The notes: generated by a model not told the origin, from the sequence alone. 64,000 nt of DNA from an uncultured Oscillospiraceae bacterium (GCA_905192745.1 CAJJLZ010000004.1:62001-126000); one strand, 5' to 3'. Numbered from the stretch's first letter, positions 45,207-53,708 are shown. Numbers and translations are program-made.

Positions 45207-46064
45207 TCAGAGTTCTTCATCCTTTGCAATTTTCCGCTGCCGCTGCTCAGGAGGATCACCGGTCCGGAACAGCGCCGCCATGGCGGGCGTGCTGCGCATG
45301 GAAACGTAATCGTCCTCAGCCACCACAAGATGATCCACCAGCTGTACGCCGGCCACATGAAGAACCTGTGCGATCGTCCGTGTGCTGGCCTGATCCTCCG
45401 CGCTGGGCAGAGCGAACCCGCTGGGATGATTATGAGCGAGCACCACCGCTGTCGCATGGCTGATAATCGCCTGTTCCAGCACTTTTCGGACGCTGATTTC
45501 CGTCGCGTTGAGGCTTCCTTCCGAAACAAAGGTGCAGCTCAGAACCTTGCATTTGTTGTCCATGCAGACGACCAGCACCCGTTCGTTCTGTTCGCCGAAA
45601 AATTTGGGAAGAATAAAAGCGCCGATCTTTTCGGGAGAATCCAGAATCATATCCTTCGGCAGTTCGCCGTCGTTATATTCCCGAATCAGGGAGCCGCTCA
45701 GGCGAATCAGGACAGCGGCGCCGGAGGTCATCCCCTTGATTTTGATTAAATCTTCATAGGAAGCTTTCAGAACACCGGGAAGATTTCCGAAGGCGTCCAG
45801 CAGGGCGTGAGCGATTTCATTGGTATCCCGTCTGGGAATTCCGAAAAACAGCAGCAATTCCAGAATCTGATGCGTTTCAAATCCGCGGAGACCGTCCCGC
45901 AGGAAACGCTGCTTCAGCCGTTCCCTGTGTCCTTCGTGTACGTTTTTGGGAAATTGGCACGGTTTCCCCGCTTCCTTTGCCGCACCCGGATTATCCGGCC
46001 CCTGTCCGAAGCAATCGCCGTTTTTTGCCTCCGGTTCTTTTTCCAACGCTTTCACTGCATCCAC
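45207..46064 (-). CDS. radC: DNA repair/JAMM-like protein RadC
   Basis: A RadC-family protein of about 285 residues. A helix-hairpin-helix part (HEGHRERLKQRFLRDGLRGFETHQILELLLFFGIP ... LIKIKGM) precedes the JAB/MPN-like domain with SEGSLNATEISVRKV and AHNHPSG. Function uncertain despite the name. The start is doubtful: the frame is open far upstream, but the promoter lies at 46102-46130, and GTG at 46064 has GGAAGG about 11 bases before it. That gives a 45-residue extension before HEGHRE. It is followed closely by the EndoQ-UvrD fusion. Confidence 0.88.
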   Translation of the reverse strand: MDAVKALEKEPEAKNGDCFGQGPDNPGAAKEAGKPCQFPKNVHEGHRERLKQRFLRDGLRGFETHQILELLLFFGIPRRDTNEIAHALLDAFGNLPGVLKASYEDLIKIKGMTSGAAVLIRLSGSLIREYNDGELPKDMILDSPEKIGAFILPKFFGEQNERVLVVCMDNKCKVLSCTFVSEGSLNATEISVRKVLEQAIISHATAVVLAHNHPSGFALPSAEDQASTRTIAQVLHVAGVQLVDHLVVAEDDYVSMRSTPAMAALFRTGDPPEQRQRKIAKDEEL

Positions 46065-46101
46065 CGCCGTTTCATCCTTCCACACAGCTGTTATACTGTC
46101 G

Positions 46102-46130
46102 ATTATACCAGAAAAACAATGTTTTGAAAA
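46102..46130 (-). promoter_or_regulatory. Promoter for radC and the EndoQ-UvrD gene
   Basis: On the minus strand, TTTTCA (46130-46125), 17 bases, TATAAT (46107-46102), preceded by TGG, giving an extended -10. It defines the upper limit for the radC start. Confidence 0.7.
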
Positions 46131-46256
46131 GGCGGGCAAATATGATACAATAGCAACGGCAGCGCCGCCGGATAAGGCCGCACAGAAACCGTCCGAGGGC
46201 GCTGCGGCATAAGGAAACGCGGCTGCTTCTATCAAAAAAAGAAAGCGGGAAAAACG

Positions 46257-47237
46257 ATGAAGTCCATCACGATACGGGCGAACGACGCTGGACAGCGTCT
46301 GGATAAATTCCTTACAAAAACCTTCGGGAACCTGCCGGTTTCCATGATGTACAAGGGAATCCGCACCAAGGATATCAAGATTAACGGCAAGCGCTGTCAG
46401 ATATCTACACGGCTGACAGAGGGCGATGTGGTCACCATATATCTGAAGGATGAATTCCTGATTGAAGCGCCGGCCGCTCTGGAATTCATGAGCGCGTCCA
46501 AAAAGCTGGATATCGTTTATGAAGATGAAAATCTCCTCCTTTTGAACAAAAAGGTGGGACTTCTCGTCCATCCGGATGACAAAGAATACCGGGACACCCT
46601 GATTTTCCGGGTTCAGCGGTATCTGTATGAAAAAGGCGAATACGATCCGGAAAAGGAAAACTGCTTTACACCTGCACTGGTAAACCGGATTGACCGGAAC
46701 ACCTGCGGGATCGTGATTGCCGCGAAAAACGCCGCCGCACTGCGCATTCTCAATGAAAAACTGCGGGCGCGGGAAATCCGGAAATTCTACCTCTGTATTG
46801 TCCACGGGATGATGGAGAAAAAAGAAGATACGCTGGAAGGCTATCTGGAAAAGGATGAGGAGAGAAACCGTGTGTTTATCCGCCGGCAGATGATGGACGG
46901 CGCGCGGTCCATCCGCACACGATACCGCGTTCTGGGCGAAAAGAACGGGTTTTCCCTGCTGGAGATCGAACTGCTGACCGGGCGAACTCACCAGATTCGC
47001 GCTCATCTGGCCTCCATCGGGCATCCCCTGCTCGGCGACGGGAAGTACGGTACCAACGCCCTGAACAAAGGCACGGGGTACGACAAGCAGGCGTTGTGTT
47101 CCTATCGGCTGATTTTTGATTTTCAGGATACGGCGGCGGACGAAAATCCTCTCGCGTACCTTCGGGGGAAGGAAGTGGCGCTGGAGGACGTCTGGTTTGT
47201 ATCGGAGTTCTGGAAGGGTATCGGATCAGGGCGTTAG
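46257..47237 (+). CDS. RluA-family pseudouridine synthase
   Basis: A 326-residue RNA pseudouridine synthase. An S4 domain (about 13-65, QRLDKFLTKTFGNLP ... KDIKINGKR) precedes the catalytic core with D146 in NRIDRNTCG (the usual motif is HRLDxxTSG), KFYLCIVHG, and LLTGRTHQIRAHLASIGHPLLGD. The target base is unknown; relatives act on 23S rRNA. It is divergent from radC and ends in a bidirectional terminator. The ribosome site (GCGGGA) is weak. Confidence 0.93.
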   Translation: MKSITIRANDAGQRLDKFLTKTFGNLPVSMMYKGIRTKDIKINGKRCQISTRLTEGDVVTIYLKDEFLIEAPAALEFMSASKKLDIVYEDENLLLLNKKVGLLVHPDDKEYRDTLIFRVQRYLYEKGEYDPEKENCFTPALVNRIDRNTCGIVIAAKNAAALRILNEKLRAREIRKFYLCIVHGMMEKKEDTLEGYLEKDEERNRVFIRRQMMDGARSIRTRYRVLGEKNGFSLLEIELLTGRTHQIRAHLASIGHPLLGDGKYGTNALNKGTGYDKQALCSYRLIFDFQDTAADENPLAYLRGKEVALEDVWFVSEFWKGIGSGR

Positions 47238-47282
47238 AAACGGAAGAAAAACCGGGATATCCCCTTCACTAAAATGCCATAA

Positions 47283-47317
47283 AAAAATTTCCGTTGCATA
47301 TCACAGCGGAAATTTTC
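47283..47317. terminator. Bidirectional terminator between rluA-like gene and AT-rich cassette
   Basis: AAAATTTCCG (47284-47293) and CGGAAATTTT (47307-47316) with a 13-base loop. T-runs are present in both directions (TTTTC on plus, TTTTTTT on minus). It lies at the point where the sequence turns AT-rich. Confidence 0.75.
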
Positions 47318-47403
47318 TGGTGCCTGTGCGACGAAATAGCACAATTCAACTATATCATACCTAACACTTTATGGCACGGTATTTCATATTTCAAGCAATG
47401 GAA

Positions 47404-47838
47404 CTAATCGTTTTTTATTGATGCAAACTTCATTGCCTTTCTCATGTTTTCTTCAAACTTTTCTGCCGAAATCAGTGCAATTCCTTCCTCATCGCCAAGT
47501 ACAATCAGGCGTTTTCCTCCGACAAGTCCAAATTTGTCTCTTGCATCTTTTGGGATAACTATTTGACCTCTGTCGTTTATTGTAATAGAACCCCAAATGT
47601 TTTTGCCCTTAGGAGCAGGCGGTATCGTTCCGATTCCATCTGCTGTTTCCGATTTCATCAAGCTATCAATGGTTACGCCGTACACAGTTGCAAGCAAACT
47701 GCATTTTTCAATGTCTGGAACGGTAGCTCCGGTTTCCCATTTTGCGTATGCTTGTCGAGAAATACTTATTTTTTCCGCAATCTCTTCCTGTGAGAATCCG
47801 TGAATATTACGAAGCATCACTAAATTTTCCTTTAGCAT
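47404..47838 (-). CDS. XRE helix-turn-helix plus AbrB-domain regulator
   Basis: A 144-residue two-domain DNA-binding protein. Residues 1-60 form an XRE-type helix-turn-helix (LRNIHGFSQEEIAEKISISRQAYAKWETGATVP). Residues about 82-128 form an AbrB/SpoVT/MazE-type swapped-hairpin domain (WGSITINDRGQIVIPKDARDKFGLVGG). It is the last gene of an AT-rich operon with an ABC transporter, so it probably controls that transporter. AT-richness sets it apart from its surroundings. Confidence 0.87.
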   Translation of the reverse strand: MLKENLVMLRNIHGFSQEEIAEKISISRQAYAKWETGATVPDIEKCSLLATVYGVTIDSLMKSETADGIGTIPPAPKGKNIWGSITINDRGQIVIPKDARDKFGLVGGKRLIVLGDEEGIALISAEKFEENMRKAMKFASIKND

Positions 47839-47851
47839 GATAAGCCGTCCT

Positions 47852-48505
47852 TTATAAATCTATTTTTTCAAATCTCTTGCAGGATTTTCTATACGAAATC
47901 CAAGTGATAATCAAGAAGGCAAAGATTCCTGCCAATAGCAACGATAATTGAATTGGCAAATATTCTGTTCCGAATGCATTTAACCTCTCAAGACCGGGCA
48001 AATGATGAAGTGCTTCTCCGATACAGATGGTAAGAAAAGCTACAACAATATAAGTTACAAACGGTCGACCGAACTTATAGGCTGTTTTGAAAAATCCGCC
48101 CACAAAAACTGCATTAAAAAGTCCGAAAATAAAGAATGCCAAGCCAAATGCGAAACAGTTTGCATTCATCAGCGCATTCGTTCTATATACGGATGCCCCA
48201 GCAAAGAGTGTCATTCTGAAAATGACGGCAATTCCCATGAGTATCAAACTGCACAATTCTATGAAACATACAAAGATGTACTTTCCTTTTACAACATCTC
48301 GCTTTGCAATCGGAAGCAAGGCAGAAAATAATATATCATTTGTTTCTCTTGCATTTTGGAAGCTTTGAAATATTCCCAATGTAACGAAGAAAACACCGCA
48401 AAGAATCGGATATCCGGGAATGAAAAACATCAGTCCGAAAAGAATAAACAAATAGGAGAGGTACGATGCACTGAGCTTTAACTCTTTTGTCATGATGTTA
48501 CGCAT
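47852..48505 (-). CDS. ABC-2 type transporter permease
   Basis: A 217-residue membrane protein with six predicted hydrophobic segments and a short cytoplasmic start (MTKELKLSASYLSYLFILFGLMFFIPGYP). It looks like the small permeases of BcrA-type exporters. The start overlaps the ATPase stop by eight bases (ATGCGTAA), showing coupling. Substrate unknown; relatives export antimicrobial peptides or lipids. An internal Met at residue 5 is an alternative start. Confidence 0.85.
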   Translation of the reverse strand: MRNIMTKELKLSASYLSYLFILFGLMFFIPGYPILCGVFFVTLGIFQSFQNARETNDILFSALLPIAKRDVVKGKYIFVCFIELCSLILMGIAVIFRMTLFAGASVYRTNALMNANCFAFGLAFFIFGLFNAVFVGGFFKTAYKFGRPFVTYIVVAFLTICIGEALHHLPGLERLNAFGTEYLPIQLSLLLAGIFAFLIITWISYRKSCKRFEKIDL

Positions 48506-49220
48506 TCAAAGCACCTCTTTCCAAACGCAAAATGGTTTCTTCGAGGCTTTCGCCGTCTGTTGAAAAGCGACTGATGAAATCCGTTTTGGGTAGTGATGCA
48601 ACGATTTGTCCTTTGGAAATGTACACAATATCATCTGCACATTTTTCAATGTCGGAAATGATATGAGTTGAAAAAAAGATAACAACACCGTTAATCTTTA
48701 ACTCAGCAAACAAATCGAGCAGCTCGTCTCTTGAAAAAGGATCAAGTCCGCTTGTAGGCTCATCGAGAATAAGCACTTTGGCATTATGAGAAAGGGCTAT
48801 CAAAAGGTTGCTTTTTACTTTCATACCTTCTGACAGTTCAAGTGCCGTCTTGCTTTCATCGAGTTGAAAAAGGCCTAGATATTTGTGATAAGATTCCTCA
48901 TCCCATGTGTCATAACAATTTTTAACAACCTCGATAATATCCCGTATACTTTTTCTCGGATACCAGTTTACCGAGCCGGTAGAATAACCGATATGTTTCT
49001 TGATTTCAGTTTCATTTTTGGAAAGTGATTTACCAAAATAGTTTATTTCTCCGCTATCGGGATGAACTAAATTCAACATCGATTTTATCGTAGTAGTTTT
49101 TCCCGCACCGTTTCTACCGATAAATCCCGTTATCCTACCTTCTTCAATTTGAAAAGAAACATCTTTCAACCGGAATGTAGGATATGTCTTGTTAAGTTTT
49201 TGAACCTCTACAATACTCAT
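48498..49220 (-). CDS. ABC transporter ATP-binding protein (BcrA-like)
   Basis: A 240-residue ATPase: Walker A GRNGAGKTT (35-43), Walker B VLILDEPTSGLD (149-160), and the H-loop STHIISD. The signature is LSEGM (129-133) rather than LSGGQ, a variant seen in this exporter group. The ATG at 49220 has GGAGG five bases upstream; an ATG four codons earlier is part of that site. It is the first gene of the AT-rich three-gene unit, just downstream of a tRNA cluster. Confidence 0.9.
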   Translation of the reverse strand: MSIVEVQKLNKTYPTFRLKDVSFQIEEGRITGFIGRNGAGKTTTIKSMLNLVHPDSGEINYFGKSLSKNETEIKKHIGYSTGSVNWYPRKSIRDIIEVVKNCYDTWDEESYHKYLGLFQLDESKTALELSEGMKVKSNLLIALSHNAKVLILDEPTSGLDPFSRDELLDLFAELKINGVVIFFSTHIISDIEKCADDIVYISKGQIVASLPKTDFISRFSTDGESLEETILRLERGALNA

Positions 49221-49257
49221 ATTATCCTCCATGAATTTGATTTATATGAATATTGTA

Positions 49258-49267
49258 AACTATAGTT
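49258..49267. promoter_or_regulatory. Palindrome upstream of the ABC operon (possible operator)
   Basis: AACTATAGTT, a 10-base palindrome about 40 bases before the ATPase start, at a plausible promoter position. It could bind the operon's own XRE-AbrB regulator. Short and unproven. The rest of 49268-49394 holds nothing recognised. Confidence 0.3.
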
Positions 49268-49394
49268 GCCCGAATTTTAACCAACTGCAGATAACACGTT
49301 TTAATGAAATATGTTATGTTAAGTTGCATACTGGTAAAAAAGTACATTCTTTCAACAATGACAAACAGCCGCATCCTATTTGGAAAAGGAAATA

Positions 49395-49453
49395 TATAAA
49401 AATAACAACCCTTGTATCGAACACGAATGGTTCAGATATAAGAGTTGTTATTA
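49395..49453 (-). terminator. Terminator of the tRNA operon
   Basis: On the minus strand AATAACAACTC pairs with the downstream GGGTTGTTATT across a long arm, then TTTTTATATAT. It starts a few bases after tRNA-Phe. It marks the border with the AT-rich ABC cassette. Confidence 0.75.
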
Positions 49454-49457
49454 TGGT

Positions 49458-49533
49458 TGGTGCCTCCGACCGGAATCGAACCAGTGACACGTGGATTTTC
49501 AGTCCACTGCTCTACCGACTGAGCTACAGAGGC
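49458..49533 (-). tRNA. tRNA-Phe (GAA)
   Basis: A complete 76-base tRNA with encoded CCA. Acceptor GCCTCTG pairs with CGGAGGC (one G-U), the anticodon loop is CTGAAAA, and the T loop is GTTCGATTC. It is the third gene in a Val-Asp-Phe set. Confidence 0.97.
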
Positions 49534-49538
49534 AAATT

Positions 49539-49615
49539 TGGCGACCCGGAACGGGCTCGAACCGTCGACCTCTAGCGTGACAGGCTAGCGTTCTAACCAG
49601 CTGAACTACCGGGCC
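49539..49615 (-). tRNA. tRNA-Asp (GTC)
   Basis: A complete 77-base tRNA with encoded CCA. Acceptor GGCCCGG pairs with CCGGGTC, the anticodon loop is CTGTCAC, and the T loop is GTTCGAGCC. It lies five bases from tRNA-Phe and ten from tRNA-Val. Confidence 0.97.
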
Positions 49616-49625
49616 AAATCCAAAG

Positions 49626-49701
49626 TGGTGGGAACAACAGGGCTCGAACCTGTGACCCCCTGCTTGTAAGGCAGGTGCTCTCCCAGCTGAGCTATGCTCC
49701 C
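49626..49701 (-). tRNA. tRNA-Val (TAC)
   Basis: A complete 76-base tRNA with encoded CCA. Acceptor GGGAGCA pairs with TGTTCCC, the anticodon loop is CTTACAA, and the T loop is GTTCGAGCC. It is the first gene of the tRNA operon. Confidence 0.97.
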
Positions 49702-49746
49702 AATTTGTCCGCTCGGAATGACAACCCGTCACCGGCGACGCTGTAT

Positions 49747-49775
49747 ATAATACTATATCCGACAAGGGATGTCAA
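49747..49775 (-). promoter_or_regulatory. Strong promoter for the tRNA operon
   Basis: On the minus strand, TTGACA (49775-49770), 17 bases, TATTAT (49752-49747). Start of transcription is expected about 39 bases before tRNA-Val. Confidence 0.82.
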
Positions 49776-49893
49776 TATAAAACCATTAAAAAAAGTAAAT
49801 TCGTGATAATTCCCAAGCCGTTTTCCTGACGGGGGAATTCTTCCGTCTGTTCCCCCCTTTCCGTCGTTCCTTCCGGATAAACGACAGGCGCTG

Positions 49894-50787
49894 TCAGCGG
49901 TCATTGGGAGCTGCCGTCTGGGAGGCGATTGCTTCCAGCTCCGACTTCGTAAAGGTATATACCTTGTCGCAAAACTGACAAGCCGCCTCCACCCTGCCGC
50001 TTTCATCCGGGAGAGAAAGCAGCTCCTCCGAGTTCATGGACGCAAACGCGCGGACTACCCGGTCACGGGAGCAATTGCAGCGATAGGCCGGTGCGTATTC
50101 ATCCAGAATTTCATAACCGAACCCATCCAGCGCCCGGGCGCAGATTTCCTCGGGTGTCAATCCGTTATCCAGCATTACCGTCATCGGGTCCAGTGCGGCG
50201 ACATTTTTTTCAATCCGGTCGATCACTTCTTCCGGGCAAAAGGGCAGCAACTGAATCAGCAGCCCTCCCGCCGCGCGGACGGTCAAATCCGGATTAACCA
50301 GCACGCCCAGAGCGCAGACAGTGGGCACCTGCTCGCTGACCGCATAATAGCTGGTGATATCCTCGGCAATTTCGCCCGAGACGATCGGCGTACAGCCGAT
50401 ATAAGGCTCCGCCCCGCCGGTGTCCTTTATTACATACAGCATCCCGTCGGTCCCCACCGCGCCGCTGACATCCAGCTTTCCATTCGGCTTCAGCGGAATT
50501 TCCACCACGGGATTCGCCGCATATCCCCTGACGTTCCCCTCGCTGTCGGATACCGCCATTACTGTGCCGGAAGGGCCGCCTCCGTTGATTTTCAGAGTCA
50601 GCGCATCGTCTTTCCCCTTCAGCATGATGCCCATCATGGAACCGGCGGTCAGCAGCCGTCCAAGTCCCGCCGTTATCACGGCGGAGGTCTTATGAATCTG
50701 TTCCGCTTCGGCAACGATATCGGTGGAATCCAGCACCATAGCCATTACCGTGGCATCACTGGTAAGGCAGCGTATCGCTTTACTCAT
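49894..50787 (-). CDS. hslO: Redox-regulated chaperone Hsp33
   Basis: A 297-residue cytoplasmic holdase activated by oxidation. The core (1-225) includes GGGPSGTVMAVSD and GAVGTDGMLYVIKD. The zinc redox switch is complete: C237-N-C239 and C270-Q-F-C273. The C-terminus (SQTAAPNDR) is a short extension. The methyltransferase gene ends 26 bases upstream, so they are probably co-transcribed. Confidence 0.97.
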   Translation of the reverse strand: MSKAIRCLTSDATVMAMVLDSTDIVAEAEQIHKTSAVITAGLGRLLTAGSMMGIMLKGKDDALTLKINGGGPSGTVMAVSDSEGNVRGYAANPVVEIPLKPNGKLDVSGAVGTDGMLYVIKDTGGAEPYIGCTPIVSGEIAEDITSYYAVSEQVPTVCALGVLVNPDLTVRAAGGLLIQLLPFCPEEVIDRIEKNVAALDPMTVMLDNGLTPEEICARALDGFGYEILDEYAPAYRCNCSRDRVVRAFASMNSEELLSLPDESGRVEAACQFCDKVYTFTKSELEAIASQTAAPNDR

Positions 50788-50813
50788 AGAAACGTGCTCC
50801 TCGTAACAACAAA

Positions 50814-51578
50814 TTATTCCGCCCGCCTTCTCGCGACATAGACAGCGCGCTCCCCGTCAACCGGCAGAGCATCCGTGGTCATATCCCCATACACCGCCAG
50901 CGTATCAAAGCCCGCGCCGTCCAGCAGGCGGCGAAGGGTGCGTTCCGTATAGGCCCGCTCCCTTACCGTATCGGTAAAACGGCGGCAAAGGCCGCCGCTT
51001 TCATCCTCGGCCACAAAAAAATCAAGCTGCATGTCCACCTCGCAGGTGCGCTCGATCAGCCGATTGCGCCAGACGCAGAGGAAATCCTCCTCCTCAAACA
51101 CAAAGGCGTTGTCCCCCAATATCTCCCGGTGCTTATAAGGGGTGTTGACGTCGAACACAAACAGCCCGCCCGGTTCAATAAAGAGGCGGAGACGGCGGAA
51201 CACCTCGGCCAGATCGTCCGTCCGGCAGAGATGGTTCAGGCTGTCCAGCACACAAACCGCGCCGTCCACCGTTCCATAAAGGTCGAGCTCCCGCATATCC
51301 TGGCAAAGCAGCAAGAGGGACATCCCGGCCTGATCCGCCTTTTCTCTCGCCCTGGCCAGCATCTCGTCCGATCCGTCCACCCCGATCACGTCGATCCCCC
51401 TTGCCGCAAGCGGAAGGCTCAAGCCTCCCGACCCGCAGGCGAGATCCAGCAGAGTGTCCGGCGGTTTCTCCGGCCGGAACCGGGCAAACAGAGACAGTAA
51501 ATAAGCGGCGCGGCCTTCGTAATCCATGTCGTTCATCAACCGGTCGTAAAAGGAGGAAAACAAACCATATCCGCTCAA
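50814..51578 (-). CDS. Class I SAM-dependent methyltransferase
   Basis: A 254-residue methyltransferase with motif I LLDLACGSGGLSLPLA (about 43-58), VIGVDGSDEMLARAREK, and DGAVCVLDSLNHLC. The substrate is unknown; similar proteins are annotated only as methyltransferases. The start is TTG at 51578, with AAAGGAG nine bases upstream. It lies between yerC and hslO on one strand. It is unrelated in composition to the AT-rich methyltransferase at 15516. Confidence 0.87.
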   Translation of the reverse strand: MSGYGLFSSFYDRLMNDMDYEGRAAYLLSLFARFRPEKPPDTLLDLACGSGGLSLPLAARGIDVIGVDGSDEMLARAREKADQAGMSLLLLCQDMRELDLYGTVDGAVCVLDSLNHLCRTDDLAEVFRRLRLFIEPGGLFVFDVNTPYKHREILGDNAFVFEEEDFLCVWRNRLIERTCEVDMQLDFFVAEDESGGLCRRFTDTVRERAYTERTLRRLLDGAGFDTLAVYGDMTTDALPVDGERAVYVARRRAE

Positions 51579-51608
51579 CAGGGCTTACTCCTTTCGAAAA
51601 AGAACGCT

Positions 51609-51923
51609 TTACTTCGCCGATTCTTCCTTTGCGGCTTTCTCCTCCATCCGGGAGAACACCATGTCGTAAGCGTCGCAGCCATAGATCAGCGAACGGTTAA
51701 CGCGGCTGATGGTCGCGGTGGAAGCGCCGGTCGCCGCGACGATATCGCTGTACACCCGCTTATCGCTGAGCATCTTCGCCACCACGATCCGCTGTGACAT
51801 GGCTTTGATTTCGGATACTGTACAGAGATCCTCAAAAAACTGATAGCATTCCTCGATGGAATGCAGCTCCAATATCGCCTGAAAGAGAAAATCGGCGTTT
51901 TCGTCCTTAATCTTGCTGTTCAT
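51609..51923 (-). CDS. YerC/YecD TrpR-like DNA-binding protein
   Basis: A 104-residue TrpR-superfamily protein. The helix-turn-helix is in VYSDIVAATGASTATISRVNRSL, preceded by CTVSEIKAMSQRIVVAKML. The group lacks the Trp-binding role of TrpR as far as is known; targets are not established. A TGCTAAAAT extended -10-like sequence lies about 45 bases upstream. It is the first gene of a unit with the methyltransferase and hslO. Confidence 0.9.
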   Translation of the reverse strand: MNSKIKDENADFLFQAILELHSIEECYQFFEDLCTVSEIKAMSQRIVVAKMLSDKRVYSDIVAATGASTATISRVNRSLIYGCDAYDMVFSRMEEKAAKEESAK

Positions 51924-52038
51924 GCTGCCTTTTCCTCCCTGATAAATGTTGTTTTTCTTTATTTTAGCACATTACAGTGTGAAAAGGAAGAGGCTTTTTC
52001 CAAATAGTTTTTATATCCGTTTCTCCGCGTATTGAAAT

Positions 52039-52071
52039 GAAAAAAACTCCGGACTTCCGGAGTTTTTTTCA
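52039..52071. terminator. Bidirectional terminator after tyrS
   Basis: AAAAAAACTCCGGA and TCCGGAGTTTTTTT with a two-base nominal loop, giving U-runs on both strands. It ends tyrS (minus) eight bases after its stop and shields yerC. Confidence 0.9.
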
Positions 52072-52078
52072 TCTTGGG

Positions 52079-53308
52079 TTATCGGGTAAAAATCACCTTG
52101 TGAAATACCTTTTTCCCCTTTTTGATAACAACATAGCCCTTTTCAAAGGCGGAATCCGAAATTATCCGGCCGATGTCCGCCACTTTTTCGTCGTCGATCG
52201 CCAAGCCCCCCTGCTCGATCAGGCGGCGCGCTTCACCGCGGGAAGAAACCAGCCCGGTTCGGATTACCAGATCGATGACGGAAATCTGTCCGTCGGAAAA
52301 GTCTGTCTCCGCCAGTTCGGTAGACGGCATATTGGCGCTTGCCGCGCCCGCGCCGAAAACAGAGCGGGCGGCTTCCAACGCCTTGGCGGCTTCCTCCTGC
52401 CCGTGAACCAGTTTGGTAATTTCGTAGGCCAGACGTTCCTTGACCGCGTTGATCGCACTGCCCTCGGCGCGGGACAGCTCTTCGATCTCTTCAAGGGGAA
52501 TAAAGGTGAGCAGCTTCATGCACTTGATTACATCGGCGTCGTCCACATTCCGCCAGTACTGGAAGAAATCGTACGGGCTGGTCTTGTTCGGATCCAGCCA
52601 GACGGCGTTGCCGGCCGTCTTCCCCATTTTATTGCCCTGAGAGTCGGTCAGAAGAGTAATGGTCAGGCAGTGGGCGTCCTTCCCCAGCTTCCGGCGAATC
52701 AATTCCGTTCCGCCCAGCATATTGGACCACTGATCGTTGCCGCCGCACTGCATATTGCAGCCGTAATGCTTATACATATGATAGAAATCATAGGACTGCA
52801 TAATCATGTAGTTGAACTCCAGAAAGGAAAGTCCCTTTTCCATGCGCTGTTTATAGCATTCGGCACGGAGCATGTTGTTCACCGAGAAGCAGGCCCCGAC
52901 ATCCCGGAGCAGTTCCACATAGTTGAGTTCCAGAAGCCAATCGGCGTTGTTCAGCATGAGGGCCTTGTCCTCGCCGAACTCGATAAACCGTTCCATCTGC
53001 CGTTTGAAACAGGCGGCGTTGTACTCGATAGTCTCCCGGTCCAGCATCCGACGCATATCGATCCGGCCGGAAGGATCGCCGATCATGGTGGTGCCGCCGC
53101 CGATAAGCGCAATCGGACGGTTGCCGGCCGACTGGAGACGCTTCATCAAAGTCAGGGCCATAAAATGCCCGGCCGTCAGGCTGTCGGCCGTACAGTCAAA
53201 ACCAATATAAAAGGTCGCCTCTCCGTTGTTAATCAGCCGGCTGATCTGTTCCTCGTCGGTGGTCTGCGCGATAATCCCCCGCGCCTTCAGTTCGTCGTAC
53301 AAAGTCAT
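52079..53308 (-). CDS. tyrS: Tyrosyl-tRNA synthetase
   Basis: A class I synthetase that charges tRNA-Tyr. The 409-residue protein has YIGFDCTADSLTAGHF (HIGH-like AGHF, 46-49), GGNDQWSNM, KMGKT (227-231, KMSKS-like) and a C-terminal S4 domain (SSRGEARRLIEQGGLAI). The ATG at 53308 follows AAAGGAAG; the open frame upstream is T-box leader. The KMGKT form and motif spacing match the TyrZ/TyrS group in which AGHF replaces HVGH. Expression is controlled by tRNA-Tyr charging through the T-box. Confidence 0.96.
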   Translation of the reverse strand: MTLYDELKARGIIAQTTDEEQISRLINNGEATFYIGFDCTADSLTAGHFMALTLMKRLQSAGNRPIALIGGGTTMIGDPSGRIDMRRMLDRETIEYNAACFKRQMERFIEFGEDKALMLNNADWLLELNYVELLRDVGACFSVNNMLRAECYKQRMEKGLSFLEFNYMIMQSYDFYHMYKHYGCNMQCGGNDQWSNMLGGTELIRRKLGKDAHCLTITLLTDSQGNKMGKTAGNAVWLDPNKTSPYDFFQYWRNVDDADVIKCMKLLTFIPLEEIEELSRAEGSAINAVKERLAYEITKLVHGQEEAAKALEAARSVFGAGAASANMPSTELAETDFSDGQISVIDLVIRTGLVSSRGEARRLIEQGGLAIDDEKVADIGRIISDSAFEKGYVVIKKGKKVFHKVIFTR

Positions 53309-53673
53309 TTTCTTCTTCCTTTCCATTGATGAAAGCCTGTCGATAAATCTCCGCGCCGCCCGGGGCCGGGCAATAAAAATCGCCAAAAACGCCCCCTGCA
53401 TGACGGACACGGTGTCCGATGCAGAGGGCGAATAGAAATCCGCGGTACCACCTCTATTGCCGTTCGTTCCCGGATTTCTCCGGACAAACGGCCGCTCCGG
53501 CGTCCAGCAACGCCTTGGCGCGATAACGTGCGCAACACGGCAGGGCCTACCACAAAACGCTTCAGCCTGCGGCTCCGGGATGTATTTCCTCCCGCCGTCA
53601 CGCCGCCTTACACCAAACCGGCGGCTCTCTTTGCAGTCCGGACGGGGCTACTTCTTCCCTTCATCGCCTGTTA
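53309..53673 (-). promoter_or_regulatory. T-box riboswitch leader, tyrosine-specific
   Basis: Reading the minus strand: Stem I with AGAGAGCCG and GGTGTAAGGCGG segments; a specifier loop with GAAATAC where the UAC codon (53584-53582) calls for tRNA-Tyr; then the T-box core GGTGGTACCGCG (53452-53441) inside an antiterminator AATAGAGG...ATTTCTATT (53458-53431). The terminator stem CGCCCTCTGCAT / ATGCAGGGGGCG with TTTTT (53430-53386) follows. Uncharged tRNA-Tyr would favour the antiterminator and tyrS expression. Confidence 0.93.
53386..53430 (-). terminator. Regulated terminator of the tyrS T-box
   Basis: A stem of 12 positions closed by a second inner stem (GGACAC/GTGTCC), then TTTTT. It lies directly after the antiterminator, and the two structures are mutually exclusive by position in T-box leaders. 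Confidence 0.88.
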
Positions 53674-53679
53674 TAGGGG

Positions 53680-53708
53680 ATTAAAACACATTTTTCAGCC
53701 GTTGTCAA
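53680..53708 (-). promoter_or_regulatory. Promoter of the tyrS leader
   Basis: On the minus strand, TTGACA (53708-53703), 17 bases, TTTAAT (53685-53680). The -35 lies inside the last codons of the upstream membrane-protein gene (53695-54360). Confidence 0.78.

Noticed and set aside
45207..47024. A 605-codon open frame that would make RadC far longer
   Set aside because: The first half runs antisense through the rluA-like gene, and the radC promoter lies at 46102-46130. Only the last 285 codons are RadC-like.
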